Assembly: GCF_000982955.1 (NCBI RefSeq)
Contig: NZ_KQ058827.1
Span: 1-46,078 of the forward strand
DNA: 46,078 bases
Direction of reading: 5' to 3'
Origin: Micromonospora sp. HK10
Lineage (GTDB): Bacteria; Actinomycetota; Actinomycetes; Mycobacteriales; Micromonosporaceae
Each line of letters begins with the position of its first letter. The stretch's first letter is position 1. The notes below the pieces were generated by a model. The model had not been told where the DNA came from, searched no databases, and was given only the letters and a program-made list of their open reading frames with translations. Shown one piece after another: positions 39,139-46,078 of the stretch. A program made the position numbers and the translations under genes.

Positions 39139-40386
39139 ATGGATCCCCTGCTCCTCGCCCGCCTGCAGTTCGCCACCACCACCTCGATCCACTTCCTCTT
39201 CGTGGTGGTCACCCTCGGCCTGGTCACTCTCCTGGTCGGGCTGCAGACCGCCGGGTTCATCACCGGCAAGCCGGTGTACGAGCGGCTGACCCGGTTCTGG
39301 GGCCAGCTCTACGTGATCAACTACGTGCTCGGGATCGCCACCGGCATCGTGATGGAGTTCCAGTTCGGGCTGAACTGGAGCGGCCTGTCGCGGTACGTGG
39401 GCAACGTCTTCGGCGCGCCGCTGGCCATCGAGACGCTGGTCGCGTTCTTCCTGGAGTCCACGTTCCTCGGCATGTGGATCTTCGGCTGGCACCGGCTGCG
39501 CCGCGGCGTCCACCTCGCCCTGCTCTGGGGCGTCGCGATCACGGCGTACGCCTCGGCGTACTGGATCATGGTGGCCAACGCCTGGCTCCAGCACCCCGTC
39601 GGCTACGAGGTCCGCGACGGCGTTGCCCACCTCACCGACTTCGGCGCGCTGCTCACCAACCCGACGCTCACCTTCGCGTTCGGACATGTGGTGATGGCGG
39701 CCCTGGTCACCGGGGGCACGCTGATGGCCGCGGTCAGCGCCTGGCACCTGCTCCGGCGCACCCCGGACTTCCTGCTCTTCCGCACGTCGCTGCGGCTCGG
39801 CCTGATCACCATGGCGCTCGCCGTGACCGGCCTGCAGGGCTTCGGCTTCGCCCAGTTCGCCCCGGTGGGGGACCTCCAGCCCACCAAGTTCGGCGGCGGA
39901 CCGGACCGCGACGCCATGGTGGCCGAATGGACCACCCGGTTCGGGCCCGGCGACTACACCCCGCCGGTGCTCTCCAACGTCGGGCTCGGCTTCATGATCC
40001 TGATCGGTTTCACCCTGGGCTGCGTCTGGCTGCTGCTGCCGCTGCTCTGGCGGGACTGGATCATCCGGCTGAAGTTCCCGCTCTGGCTGCTGCTGCTCGC
40101 CCTGCCGCTGCCCTTCGCGGCGGTGCTGCTGGGCTGGCTCGCCCGCGAGGTCGGCCGCCAGCCCTGGGTGGCGTACGGGCTGCTGCCGACCGATCAGGCC
40201 GTCTCGCCGGTGGGCAGCGGACTGATGCTCACCTCGCTGGTCGGCTTCACCCTGCTGCTCGGCGCCCTCGCGGTCACCAACTGGACCCTGCTGGCCCGGC
40301 ACGCCGCGCGGGGCGCCGCCGACCCGGCGCTCGGCCGTCCGCCCGCGCCCGACACCGACACCCGCCCGCACCCCGTGTTCGCCTGA
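39139..40386 (+). CDS. cydA: Cytochrome bd oxidase subunit I
   Basis: 415 residues. Haem ligand H18 is in TTTSIHFLFV, a further His in FAFGHVVMAALV and the proton-channel Glu region is ETLVAFFLESTFLGMWIFGWHRL. It oxidises quinol and reduces O2 with high affinity in the membrane. The quinol loop is the short type, with the Lys in DLQPTKFGG and a Gly/Pro/Asp insertion (GGGPDRDA) before the conserved AEW. ATG with GGGAGG upstream; the frame starting at 39106 has no ribosome site. First gene of cydABDC. Confidence 0.95.
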   Translation: MDPLLLARLQFATTTSIHFLFVVVTLGLVTLLVGLQTAGFITGKPVYERLTRFWGQLYVINYVLGIATGIVMEFQFGLNWSGLSRYVGNVFGAPLAIETLVAFFLESTFLGMWIFGWHRLRRGVHLALLWGVAITAYASAYWIMVANAWLQHPVGYEVRDGVAHLTDFGALLTNPTLTFAFGHVVMAALVTGGTLMAAVSAWHLLRRTPDFLLFRTSLRLGLITMALAVTGLQGFGFAQFAPVGDLQPTKFGGGPDRDAMVAEWTTRFGPGDYTPPVLSNVGLGFMILIGFTLGCVWLLLPLLWRDWIIRLKFPLWLLLLALPLPFAAVLLGWLAREVGRQPWVAYGLLPTDQAVSPVGSGLMLTSLVGFTLLLGALAVTNWTLLARHAARGAADPALGRPPAPDTDTRPHPVFA

Positions 40387-40397
40387 GGGAGCCCGCC

Positions 40398-41438
40398 GTG
40401 GAACTCGCCTGGTACGCCCTGCTCGGCCTCTTCTTCGCCACCTACCTCGTCCTCGGCGGCTACGACTACGGCGTCGGCCTGCTGCTCGCCCGGCGGCCCA
40501 CCGCGCCCGCGACACCGGAGCACGACCGGGCGGCGGACGCGTCGAGCCGGGCCGCGCTGAACGCCGTCGGGCCGTTCTTCCTCGGCAACGAGGTGTGGCT
40601 GGTGACCGCCGTCGGCATCCTCTTCGGCGCCTTCCCGACCCTGGAGGGCGAACTCCTCTCCGGCTTCTACCCGGTCGTGCTCGGCGCGCTGGCCGGGGTG
40701 GTGCTGGTGACCGCCGGTGTGCAACTGCGCAGCCGGCCCCGCGCGCAGGCGGCCCGCGCTGGCTGGGACCGGGTGGTGGTGGCCGGCAGCGCCCTCGCCG
40801 CGCTCGGCTGGGGCGCCCTGCTCGGCGGCCTGCTGCAGGGCGTGCCGCGCACGGCATCCGGTCACGTCACCGGGGTGGGTCACGTGCTCACCCCGTTCGT
40901 GGCCGCCGTCGGGCTGGCCGTGCTGGCGCTGGTCGCCGTGCAGGGTGCGACCTTCCTCACCCTCCGCCTGCCGGCCGCCGACGCGGCGCCGGTCGCCCGG
41001 CTCGCCCACCGGCTGGTCCCGGCGGCACTCGCCGCGGTCGGCACGGCCGCCGTCCTGGGCCTGCTCTCCGACCGGGTACGCGCCGCCGTGGCGCGGCCGG
41101 CGGTCGCCGTACTCCTGCTGGTGGCGCTGGTCGCCGCGCTGCTGGTGGCCCGCGCGGCGCTGGGCCGGGGCCGGGCCGGGGTGGCCTTCGCGGCGACCAG
41201 CGCCGCACTGGCCCTGCCGGTGGCGCTGGTCGGCGCGGCGCTCTGGCCCCGGGTGCTGGTCTCCACGGTCGACCCGGCCGCCTCCCTCACGGTCGCCGAC
41301 GCGGCGGCGAGCGGGCCGACCCTGTCACTGCTGGGCTGGCTGGCGCTGCCGCTCGTGCCGGCCCTACTAGGCTTTCAGGCGATGTGCTGGTGGGTGTTCC
41401 GGGGACGGACCGACGGCAGGGCACCGGTGTACTGGTGA
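40398..41438 (+). CDS. cydB: Cytochrome bd oxidase subunit II
   Basis: 346 residues with about eight to nine helices. It opens WYALLGLFFATYLVLGGYDYGVGLLL, and the motif ALNAVGPFFLGNEVWLV is typical of CydB. It supports subunit I and haem insertion. GTG start with GAGGGAG upstream, 11 bases after cydA. Its stop overlaps the cydD start (GTGA). Confidence 0.95.
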   Translation: MELAWYALLGLFFATYLVLGGYDYGVGLLLARRPTAPATPEHDRAADASSRAALNAVGPFFLGNEVWLVTAVGILFGAFPTLEGELLSGFYPVVLGALAGVVLVTAGVQLRSRPRAQAARAGWDRVVVAGSALAALGWGALLGGLLQGVPRTASGHVTGVGHVLTPFVAAVGLAVLALVAVQGATFLTLRLPAADAAPVARLAHRLVPAALAAVGTAAVLGLLSDRVRAAVARPAVAVLLLVALVAALLVARAALGRGRAGVAFAATSAALALPVALVGAALWPRVLVSTVDPAASLTVADAAASGPTLSLLGWLALPLVPALLGFQAMCWWVFRGRTDGRAPVYW

Positions 41439-43111
41439 ACCGCCGCCCGTTCGACCCGCGTGTGCTGCGCCGGGTCCCCGCGGCCCGGCGCGATCTCGCC
41501 GTGCTCACGGTGCTGGGCGGGCTGACCGCGCTGCTCGTGGTGGCGCAGGCCACCGCGCTGGCGACGCTGCTGGCCACGGCGATCGACGGGCGGCTGCACC
41601 GGCCGGCGCTGGCCGGTTTCGTGGCGGCGGTCGCCGCGCGGGCGCTGGTCAGCTGGGGGCAGGGCACGGTGGCCGCCCGGGCCGCGGCCACCGTCAAGGC
41701 GGCGCTCCGCGCCGACCTGCTCCGCGCGGTCGGCCGGCACGGCCCCACCTGGGTCGCCGGCCAGCGGGCCGGCCAGTTCGCCACGCTGACCGGGCGCGGC
41801 CTGGACGCGCTCGACCCGTACTTCACCGGCTACCTGCCCCAGCTCGTGCTGAGCGTCACCGTGCCGCTCGCGGTGCTGGCCCGGATCGTCCTCGCCGACT
41901 GGAGCTCGGCGCTGATCATCGCGCTGACCATCCCGCTGATCCCGATCTTCGGGGCGCTGCTCGGCTGGCAGGCGCAGGCCGCCACCGAACGGCAGTGGCG
42001 CCGGCTGTCGCTGCTCGGTGGGCACTTCCTCGACATGGTGGCCGGGCTGCCCACGCTGCGCGCGTTCGGCCGGGCCCGGGCCCAGGTCGACGTGGTCCGC
42101 CGGATGGCCGACGGCCACCGGCAGGCGACCATGCGGACGCTCCGGATCGCCTTCCTCTCCGCGCTGGTCCTCGAACTGGTCGCCACCCTCTCCGTGGCGC
42201 TGGTCGCGGTGCCGGTCGGCATCCGCCTGCTCGGCGGCGGGCTCACCCTCTCCACCGCGCTGCTGGTGCTGCTGCTCACCCCGGAGGCGTACCTGCCGCT
42301 GCGGGCGGCCGGCAGCCGGTTCCACGCCAGCATGGAGGGGCTCACCGCGCTCGACGAGGCGCTCACCCTCTCGGCGCCCCCGGCGGACACCGCACCCGCC
42401 GGCACCCGTCCTCCGGCTCCCGGCGGGCGCGGTGAGATCCGCTTCGAGGGGGTCACCGTCGCGTACGAACGGACCACCGCGCTGCGGGACGTCACCCTCA
42501 CCATCCGGCCCGGCGAGCGGATCGCCGTCATCGGGCCCAGCGGGGCCGGCAAGACCACCCTGCTCAACCTGTTGCTCGGCTTCGTCACCCCGACCGCCGG
42601 CCGGGTCACCGTCGACGGCGTGGACCTCGCCGGGGTGGACCTTGACGACTGGCGGCGGCAGCTGGCCTGGGTGCCGCAACGGGCCCACCTCTTCGCCGGC
42701 TCGCTCGCCGACAACATCCGCCTCGGCGCGCCGGACGCCCCCGAGCCGGTGCTCGCCCGGGCGGTCACCGACGCCGCGCTCGACGAGGTGATCACCGCCC
42801 TGCCCGACGGGCTGGCCACGCTGCTCGGCGAGCGCGGTCACGGGCTCTCCAGCGGGCAGCGGCAGCGGGTGGCGCTGGCTCGGGCGTTCCTCCGGGACGC
42901 CCCGCTGGTGCTCCTCGACGAGCCGACCGCCCGGCTGGACACCGCCAGCGAGGCGGTGGTGCTGGCCGCCACCCGGCGGCTGGTCGCCGGACGTACCGCG
43001 CTGCTGGTCGCGCACCGGCCCGCGCTGCTGGCGGACGCCGACCGGATCCTGCGGGTGGAGGACGGCCGGGTCACCGAGCTGACCCCGGCCACGAAGGCGG
43101 CGACCCGATGA
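41435..43111 (+). CDS. cydD: Thiol reductant ABC exporter subunit CydD
   Basis: 558 residues. The six-helix exporter domain is followed by an ATPase with Walker [12 protein letters not shown] near 368, Q-loop WVPQRAHLF, signature [16 protein letters not shown] and Walker [13 protein letters not shown]. With CydC it moves reduced thiol or haem needed for assembly of cytochrome bd. GTG start overlaps the cydB stop, and its own stop overlaps the cydC start (ATGA). Confidence 0.93.
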   Translation: MNRRPFDPRVLRRVPAARRDLAVLTVLGGLTALLVVAQATALATLLATAIDGRLHRPALAGFVAAVAARALVSWGQGTVAARAAATVKAALRADLLRAVGRHGPTWVAGQRAGQFATLTGRGLDALDPYFTGYLPQLVLSVTVPLAVLARIVLADWSSALIIALTIPLIPIFGALLGWQAQAATERQWRRLSLLGGHFLDMVAGLPTLRAFGRARAQVDVVRRMADGHRQATMRTLRIAFLSALVLELVATLSVALVAVPVGIRLLGGGLTLSTALLVLLLTPEAYLPLRAAGSRFHASMEGLTALDEALTLSAPPADTAPAGTRPPAPGGRGEIRFEGVTVAYERTTALRDVTLTIRPGERIAVIGPSGAGKTTLLNLLLGFVTPTAGRVTVDGVDLAGVDLDDWRRQLAWVPQRAHLFAGSLADNIRLGAPDAPEPVLARAVTDAALDEVITALPDGLATLLGERGHGLSSGQRQRVALARAFLRDAPLVLLDEPTARLDTASEAVVLAATRRLVAGRTALLVAHRPALLADADRILRVEDGRVTELTPATKAATR

Positions 43112-45189
43112 CCGACGCGACCAACCGACCCGATGACCCGGCCACCGGCCCCGACTGCGCCACCGGCCCCGACAGCGCCACCGGGCCGGACGGTACCGCC
43201 GGGCCGAACGGCGCCACCGGACCCCACGGCGCGTCCGGGCCGAACGGCGCCACCGGGCCGCACGGTGCCACCGGGCCGGCCGGTGTGCGGTCCGGTCCCG
43301 ACCAGCCGGTGCGGGCCGTGCCGGGCGGGGTCTCCGGGGACGGGGTGACCCCGGCCGGGCGCGACCCCGGCGTACCGACCGCCGGCGAGCCGAACCCGCC
43401 GGAGCTGCTGCCCGGCGGGCCCGCCCCCGCCACCCCCGACGGCCGGCCGGGTGGGCCGCGCGCCGAGCGGGCGGTGCTGCGGCTGGCCCGGCCCTACCTG
43501 GGCCGGCTGGTCGGTGCCGGGCTGCTCGCCGCGGCCACCGAGTTCGCCGGGCTGGCCCTGATGGCGACCGCCACCTGGCTGCTGATGAGCGCCGCCGGCC
43601 GGCCGCCGCTGGACCGGCTCACGGTGGCGATCGTCGCGGTCCGCGCCCTCGCCGTCAGTCGGGGCGTGTTCCGCTACACCGAACGGCTCGCCGGGCACGA
43701 TGCCGTGCTCCGCATGATCACCGATGTCCGGGCCCGGGTCTTCGCCACCCTGGCCGCCCGGCGGGACGCGGCCACCCAGCGGACCGGCGACGCGCTGAGC
43801 CGGCTGGTCTCTGACGTGGAGGCGGTGCAGGACCTGCTGCTGCGGGTGCTGGTGCCGGGCGCGGCGGCCGTGCTGGTGAGCTTCCTCGCCGTCGGCAGCG
43901 CGGCGCTGATCTCGCCGCCGGCCGCCGGCGTGCTCGCCGCCGGTCTCCTGGTGGCCGGCGCGGTGCTGCCCGCCCTGGCCACCGTGCTCACCCGGCGGGC
44001 CGCCGACGAGGTGGCCCCGCTGCGCGGCGCGCTCGCCGTGGACGCGGTGGACCTGACCCACGGGGCCGCCGACCTGGCCGCGTTCGGGGCGACCGGCACG
44101 GCGCTGGCCGCCGCCGAGGCGCGCGCCGGCCGCCTCGCCCGGCTCGAACGCCGGCTCGCCGCGGCCGGCTTCGCGGTCGACGCGGTCGGGGTGCTGGTCG
44201 CCGGAGTGACCGCGGCCGCCGTGGTGTACGTGGCGCTCCGCGCCGGGGTCGGCGGGGTGCTCGTCGGCGTCCTGGCGGTGGGCACCCTGACCGCCGTGGA
44301 GACCGCCCTCGCGCTGGTCGGAGCCGCCCGGCAGCGCACCCAGCTCCGGGCCGGCCTGGACCGGGTCGCCGCCCTGCTCACCGCCCCCGAGCCCACCGCC
44401 GGGCCGGGCCCGGCACCAGCCGGCCAGGACGTGCGGTTCGCGGGCGTGACCGTCCGGTACCGTCCCGGTGCCCCGCCGGCGCTGGCCGGGGTCGATCTCG
44501 ACCTGCCCGCCGGCCGCCGGGTCGCCGTGGTGGGGCCGAGCGGCGCCGGCAAGAGCACCCTCGCGGCCGTACTCACCGGCGCGGTGCACCCCGATGCCGG
44601 CCGGGTGAGGCTGGACGGGGTGGACGTCGCCGCCTACCCGCCCGAGGAACTGCCCCGGGCGATCGGCGGTCTGCTCGCCGAGGCGTACGTCTTCCACGCC
44701 ACCGTCCGGGAGAACCTGCTGCTCGGCCGGCCCCGCGCCGACGAGGCGGAGCTGACCGTCGCGGCCCGGGCGGCCGGCCTGCTGGACTGGGTACGCGCCC
44801 AGCCGGACGGCTGGGACACCGTGGTCGGCGAGCAGGGCGGGCAGCTCTCCGGCGGGCAGCGGCAGCGGCTCGCGCTGGCCCGGGCGCTGCTGGCCGCCCC
44901 GGCCGTGCTGGTGCTGGACGAGCCGACCGAAGGGCTCGACCCGGCCGCCGCGGACGCGGTGCTCGCCTCGGCGCTGGCGGCCACCCCGGCCGGGCACTCG
45001 GTGCTGCTGATCAGCCACCGGCTCAGCGGCCTGGCCGGGCTGGACGAGATCCTGGTCCTCGACGCCGGCCGGGTGACCCAGCGCGGCCGGCACGCCGACC
45101 TGATCGACCGGCCCGGCTGGTACCGGGACCAGTGGCTGCTCCAGGAGGCGGCCGAGCGCGGCTACCTCGCCCTGGGGCCGGCCGCCTGA
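43108..45189 (+). CDS. cydC: Thiol reductant ABC exporter subunit CydC with N-terminal repeat tail
   Basis: 693 residues, about 120 longer than usual. Residues 12-59 are eight Gly/Pro hexapeptides (pattern ATGPxG), followed by more Pro/Gly-rich sequence up to about 110. The exporter helices then begin ([14 protein letters not shown]). The ATPase has Walker [11 protein letters not shown] near 475, signature [16 protein letters not shown] and Walker [13 protein letters not shown]. The Q-loop Gln is Ala ([15 protein letters not shown], where PQEAYLF is usual). It pairs with CydD. The ATG overlaps the cydD stop by 4 bases, so the long N-terminal tail is genuinely in frame from a coupled start. 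Confidence 0.92.
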   Translation: MTDATNRPDDPATGPDCATGPDSATGPDGTAGPNGATGPHGASGPNGATGPHGATGPAGVRSGPDQPVRAVPGGVSGDGVTPAGRDPGVPTAGEPNPPELLPGGPAPATPDGRPGGPRAERAVLRLARPYLGRLVGAGLLAAATEFAGLALMATATWLLMSAAGRPPLDRLTVAIVAVRALAVSRGVFRYTERLAGHDAVLRMITDVRARVFATLAARRDAATQRTGDALSRLVSDVEAVQDLLLRVLVPGAAAVLVSFLAVGSAALISPPAAGVLAAGLLVAGAVLPALATVLTRRAADEVAPLRGALAVDAVDLTHGAADLAAFGATGTALAAAEARAGRLARLERRLAAAGFAVDAVGVLVAGVTAAAVVYVALRAGVGGVLVGVLAVGTLTAVETALALVGAARQRTQLRAGLDRVAALLTAPEPTAGPGPAPAGQDVRFAGVTVRYRPGAPPALAGVDLDLPAGRRVAVVGPSGAGKSTLAAVLTGAVHPDAGRVRLDGVDVAAYPPEELPRAIGGLLAEAYVFHATVRENLLLGRPRADEAELTVAARAAGLLDWVRAQPDGWDTVVGEQGGQLSGGQRQRLALARALLAAPAVLVLDEPTEGLDPAAADAVLASALAATPAGHSVLLISHRLSGLAGLDEILVLDAGRVTQRGRHADLIDRPGWYRDQWLLQEAAERGYLALGPAA
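43141..43284 (+). repeat. Eight 18-bp tandem repeats encoding ATGPxG
   Basis: Eight in-register 18-bp units beginning GCCACCGG or a close variant, giving hexapeptides [42 protein letters not shown] and ATGPAG at residues 12-59 of CydC. Such minisatellites can change copy number in multiples of six residues without shifting the frame. Confidence 0.88.
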
Positions 45190-45287
45190 CGGCGCACCCG
45201 GCCCGGATCGCCGCCCCGGGTGGACCCCGATCCCATTCCGGGAAAACCCCGGACGCGGCGGGCGGCGCCGGGTGGCAGGGTGGTCGC

Positions 45288-45959
45288 ATGCGGGGGTACG
45301 CGGAAGTGCTGGTCGAGGAGCGGCTGGACGAGTTGGCCGGCCGGCTGCGGGGTCCGGCCCGCCTCAAGTCCGATCTGCTGACCGAGGCGCGGCACGCGTT
45401 GCGGGACGCGGTCGAGGCGTACCGGGAGGACGGGCTGCCGGCGGTGGAGGCCGAGCGGCGGGCGGTGGCCGAGTTCGGCAGCGCCGCCCAGCTCGCCCCC
45501 GACTACCAGGCCGAGCTGGCCGCCGGGGCGCTGCGCGGGTTGGCGGCGCGCGCGCTCGCCGTGGCCGGGGTGCTGCTGGCCGCCGGCGACCTGACCTGGC
45601 AGGGGTCGAGCTGGAGCGACGGCCCGGGCCCACCGACCGGCTACCAGCTCCTCTCCGCCTCAATCAACGGCATCTGGAGCCTGGTCGCCGCGCTGGCGGT
45701 CGCCGGGCTGCTGCTCGGGTTCCTCGCCGCCCGGCACCCGTCGCCACGACTTCCCCGGCTCGCCCGCGGGGCCGGCTACGGGCTGACGGCCGGCCTGGCC
45801 GGCGGCGCCGTGGCGGGCGGCGCCCTGTTCGGCTGGTCGGTCAGTCTCTGGGACGCGGCGCTGACCTGGCCCCCGATGATCATCGGGGCGGTGCTGGTCA
45901 GTGCCGCCTGGTTCGCGCTGGCCAGGGCCGCCCGCTGCTGGCTGACGGCCGCCCGCTGA
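45288..45959 (+). CDS. Small membrane protein with permease-prefix-like N-terminus
   Basis: 223 residues. Residues 1-80 are a soluble helical region (EERLDELAGRLRGPARLKSDLLTEARHALRDAVEAYREDG, AERRAVAEFGSAAQLAPDYQAEL) resembling the permease prefix domain found in front of ABC permeases and next to PadR genes. Four membrane helices follow. The chosen ATG has GGGTGG upstream; longer frames to 45132 overlap cydC. No regulator or ATPase is adjacent on this strand. Function not assigned. Confidence 0.8.
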   Translation: MRGYAEVLVEERLDELAGRLRGPARLKSDLLTEARHALRDAVEAYREDGLPAVEAERRAVAEFGSAAQLAPDYQAELAAGALRGLAARALAVAGVLLAAGDLTWQGSSWSDGPGPPTGYQLLSASINGIWSLVAALAVAGLLLGFLAARHPSPRLPRLARGAGYGLTAGLAGGAVAGGALFGWSVSLWDAALTWPPMIIGAVLVSAAWFALARAARCWLTAAR

Positions 45960-45984
45960 CGGACCGGCCGCCGACCCGGGCGGA

Positions 45985-46078
45985 TCAGGCCGACGCGGAC
46001 GGGTCAGGCCCGGGCGGGCGGGTCAGGCCGCCGACGCGGGCGGATCAGGCCGCCGACGCGGACGGGTCAGGCCGGGGC
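45985..46078. repeat. Short GC-rich tandem repeats at the window end
   Basis: TCAGGCC recurs five times (45985, 46004, 46023, 46045, 46067), first every 19 bases and then every 22. The 22-bp form begins GCGGxCGGxTCAGGCC and continues CGCCGAC. It may go on past the window. No gene is supported here. Confidence 0.7.

Overview
This is very GC-rich DNA with strong G/C bias at third codon positions, many GTG starts, SD-poor starts and long shadow ORFs opposite real genes. It comes from a high-GC actinomycete. The gene set (LpdA-type quinone dehydrogenase, CBS-containing GuaB1, DUF4349 and GPP34 proteins, actinobacterial acyl-CoA carboxylase alpha subunit, cydABDC) fits Micromonosporaceae. The genus (Micromonospora or close kin) is inference. 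No rRNA, tRNA or CRISPR array was recognised.

Layout. 1-967: a complete-looking IS5-family insertion sequence at the window edge, right beside the 3' end of a DrrAB-like drug ABC exporter operon (983-2713) controlled by a PadR repressor (2835-3449). 3.6-7.1 kb: biotin-dependent acyl-CoA carboxylase alpha chain and a GuaB1-type purine enzyme. 7.1-14.8 kb: a resistance/efflux stretch with a TetR/DoxX divergent pair sharing palindromic operators, an MFS drug exporter divergent from a MarR gene, and a second MarR gene leading an operon for a heterodimeric ABC exporter. 14.9-16.3 kb: a short threonyl-tRNA synthetase with no TGS or editing domain, preceded by a 17-residue leader peptide with three consecutive Thr codons and a terminator hairpin, i.e. 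a ribosome-mediated attenuator. 16.6-18.0 kb: a DedA-like protein and a HigBA-type toxin-antitoxin module. 18.1-26.5 kb: ordinary chromosomal genes (DUF998, LpdA-like flavoprotein, gamma-glutamylcyclotransferase, double-GNAT, conserved actinobacterial proteins, metallo-hydrolase, DUF4349 lipoprotein, M20 amidohydrolase).

27.2-37.6 kb: acyl-CoA mutase large subunit, a membrane Ser/Thr kinase with an array of FHA-ligand-like motifs, then a nucleoside/deoxyribose catabolism neighbourhood: phosphohexo/pentomutase, (GPP34), uracil phosphoribosyltransferase, and divergently deoC with a full aldehyde dehydrogenase and a catalytically dead half aldehyde dehydrogenase. Deoxyribose-phosphate would be cleaved by DeoC, and the acetaldehyde plausibly oxidised by the dehydrogenase pair.

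37.7-45.2 kb: BlaI-type repressor plus M56 membrane protease, followed by cydABDC for cytochrome bd oxidase, with overlapping stops and starts. CydC has a cytoplasmic N-terminal tail of eight collagen-like hexapeptides. 45.3-46.1 kb: a small membrane protein and short GC-rich tandem repeats.

The most interesting items are the threonine attenuator in front of an editing-less ThrRS, the split ALDH16-like dehydrogenase pair, the paired PadR operators, the pThr-x-x-hydrophobic array in the kinase, and a recurring TANNNT element 5-8 nt before start codons that implies many leaderless mRNAs.
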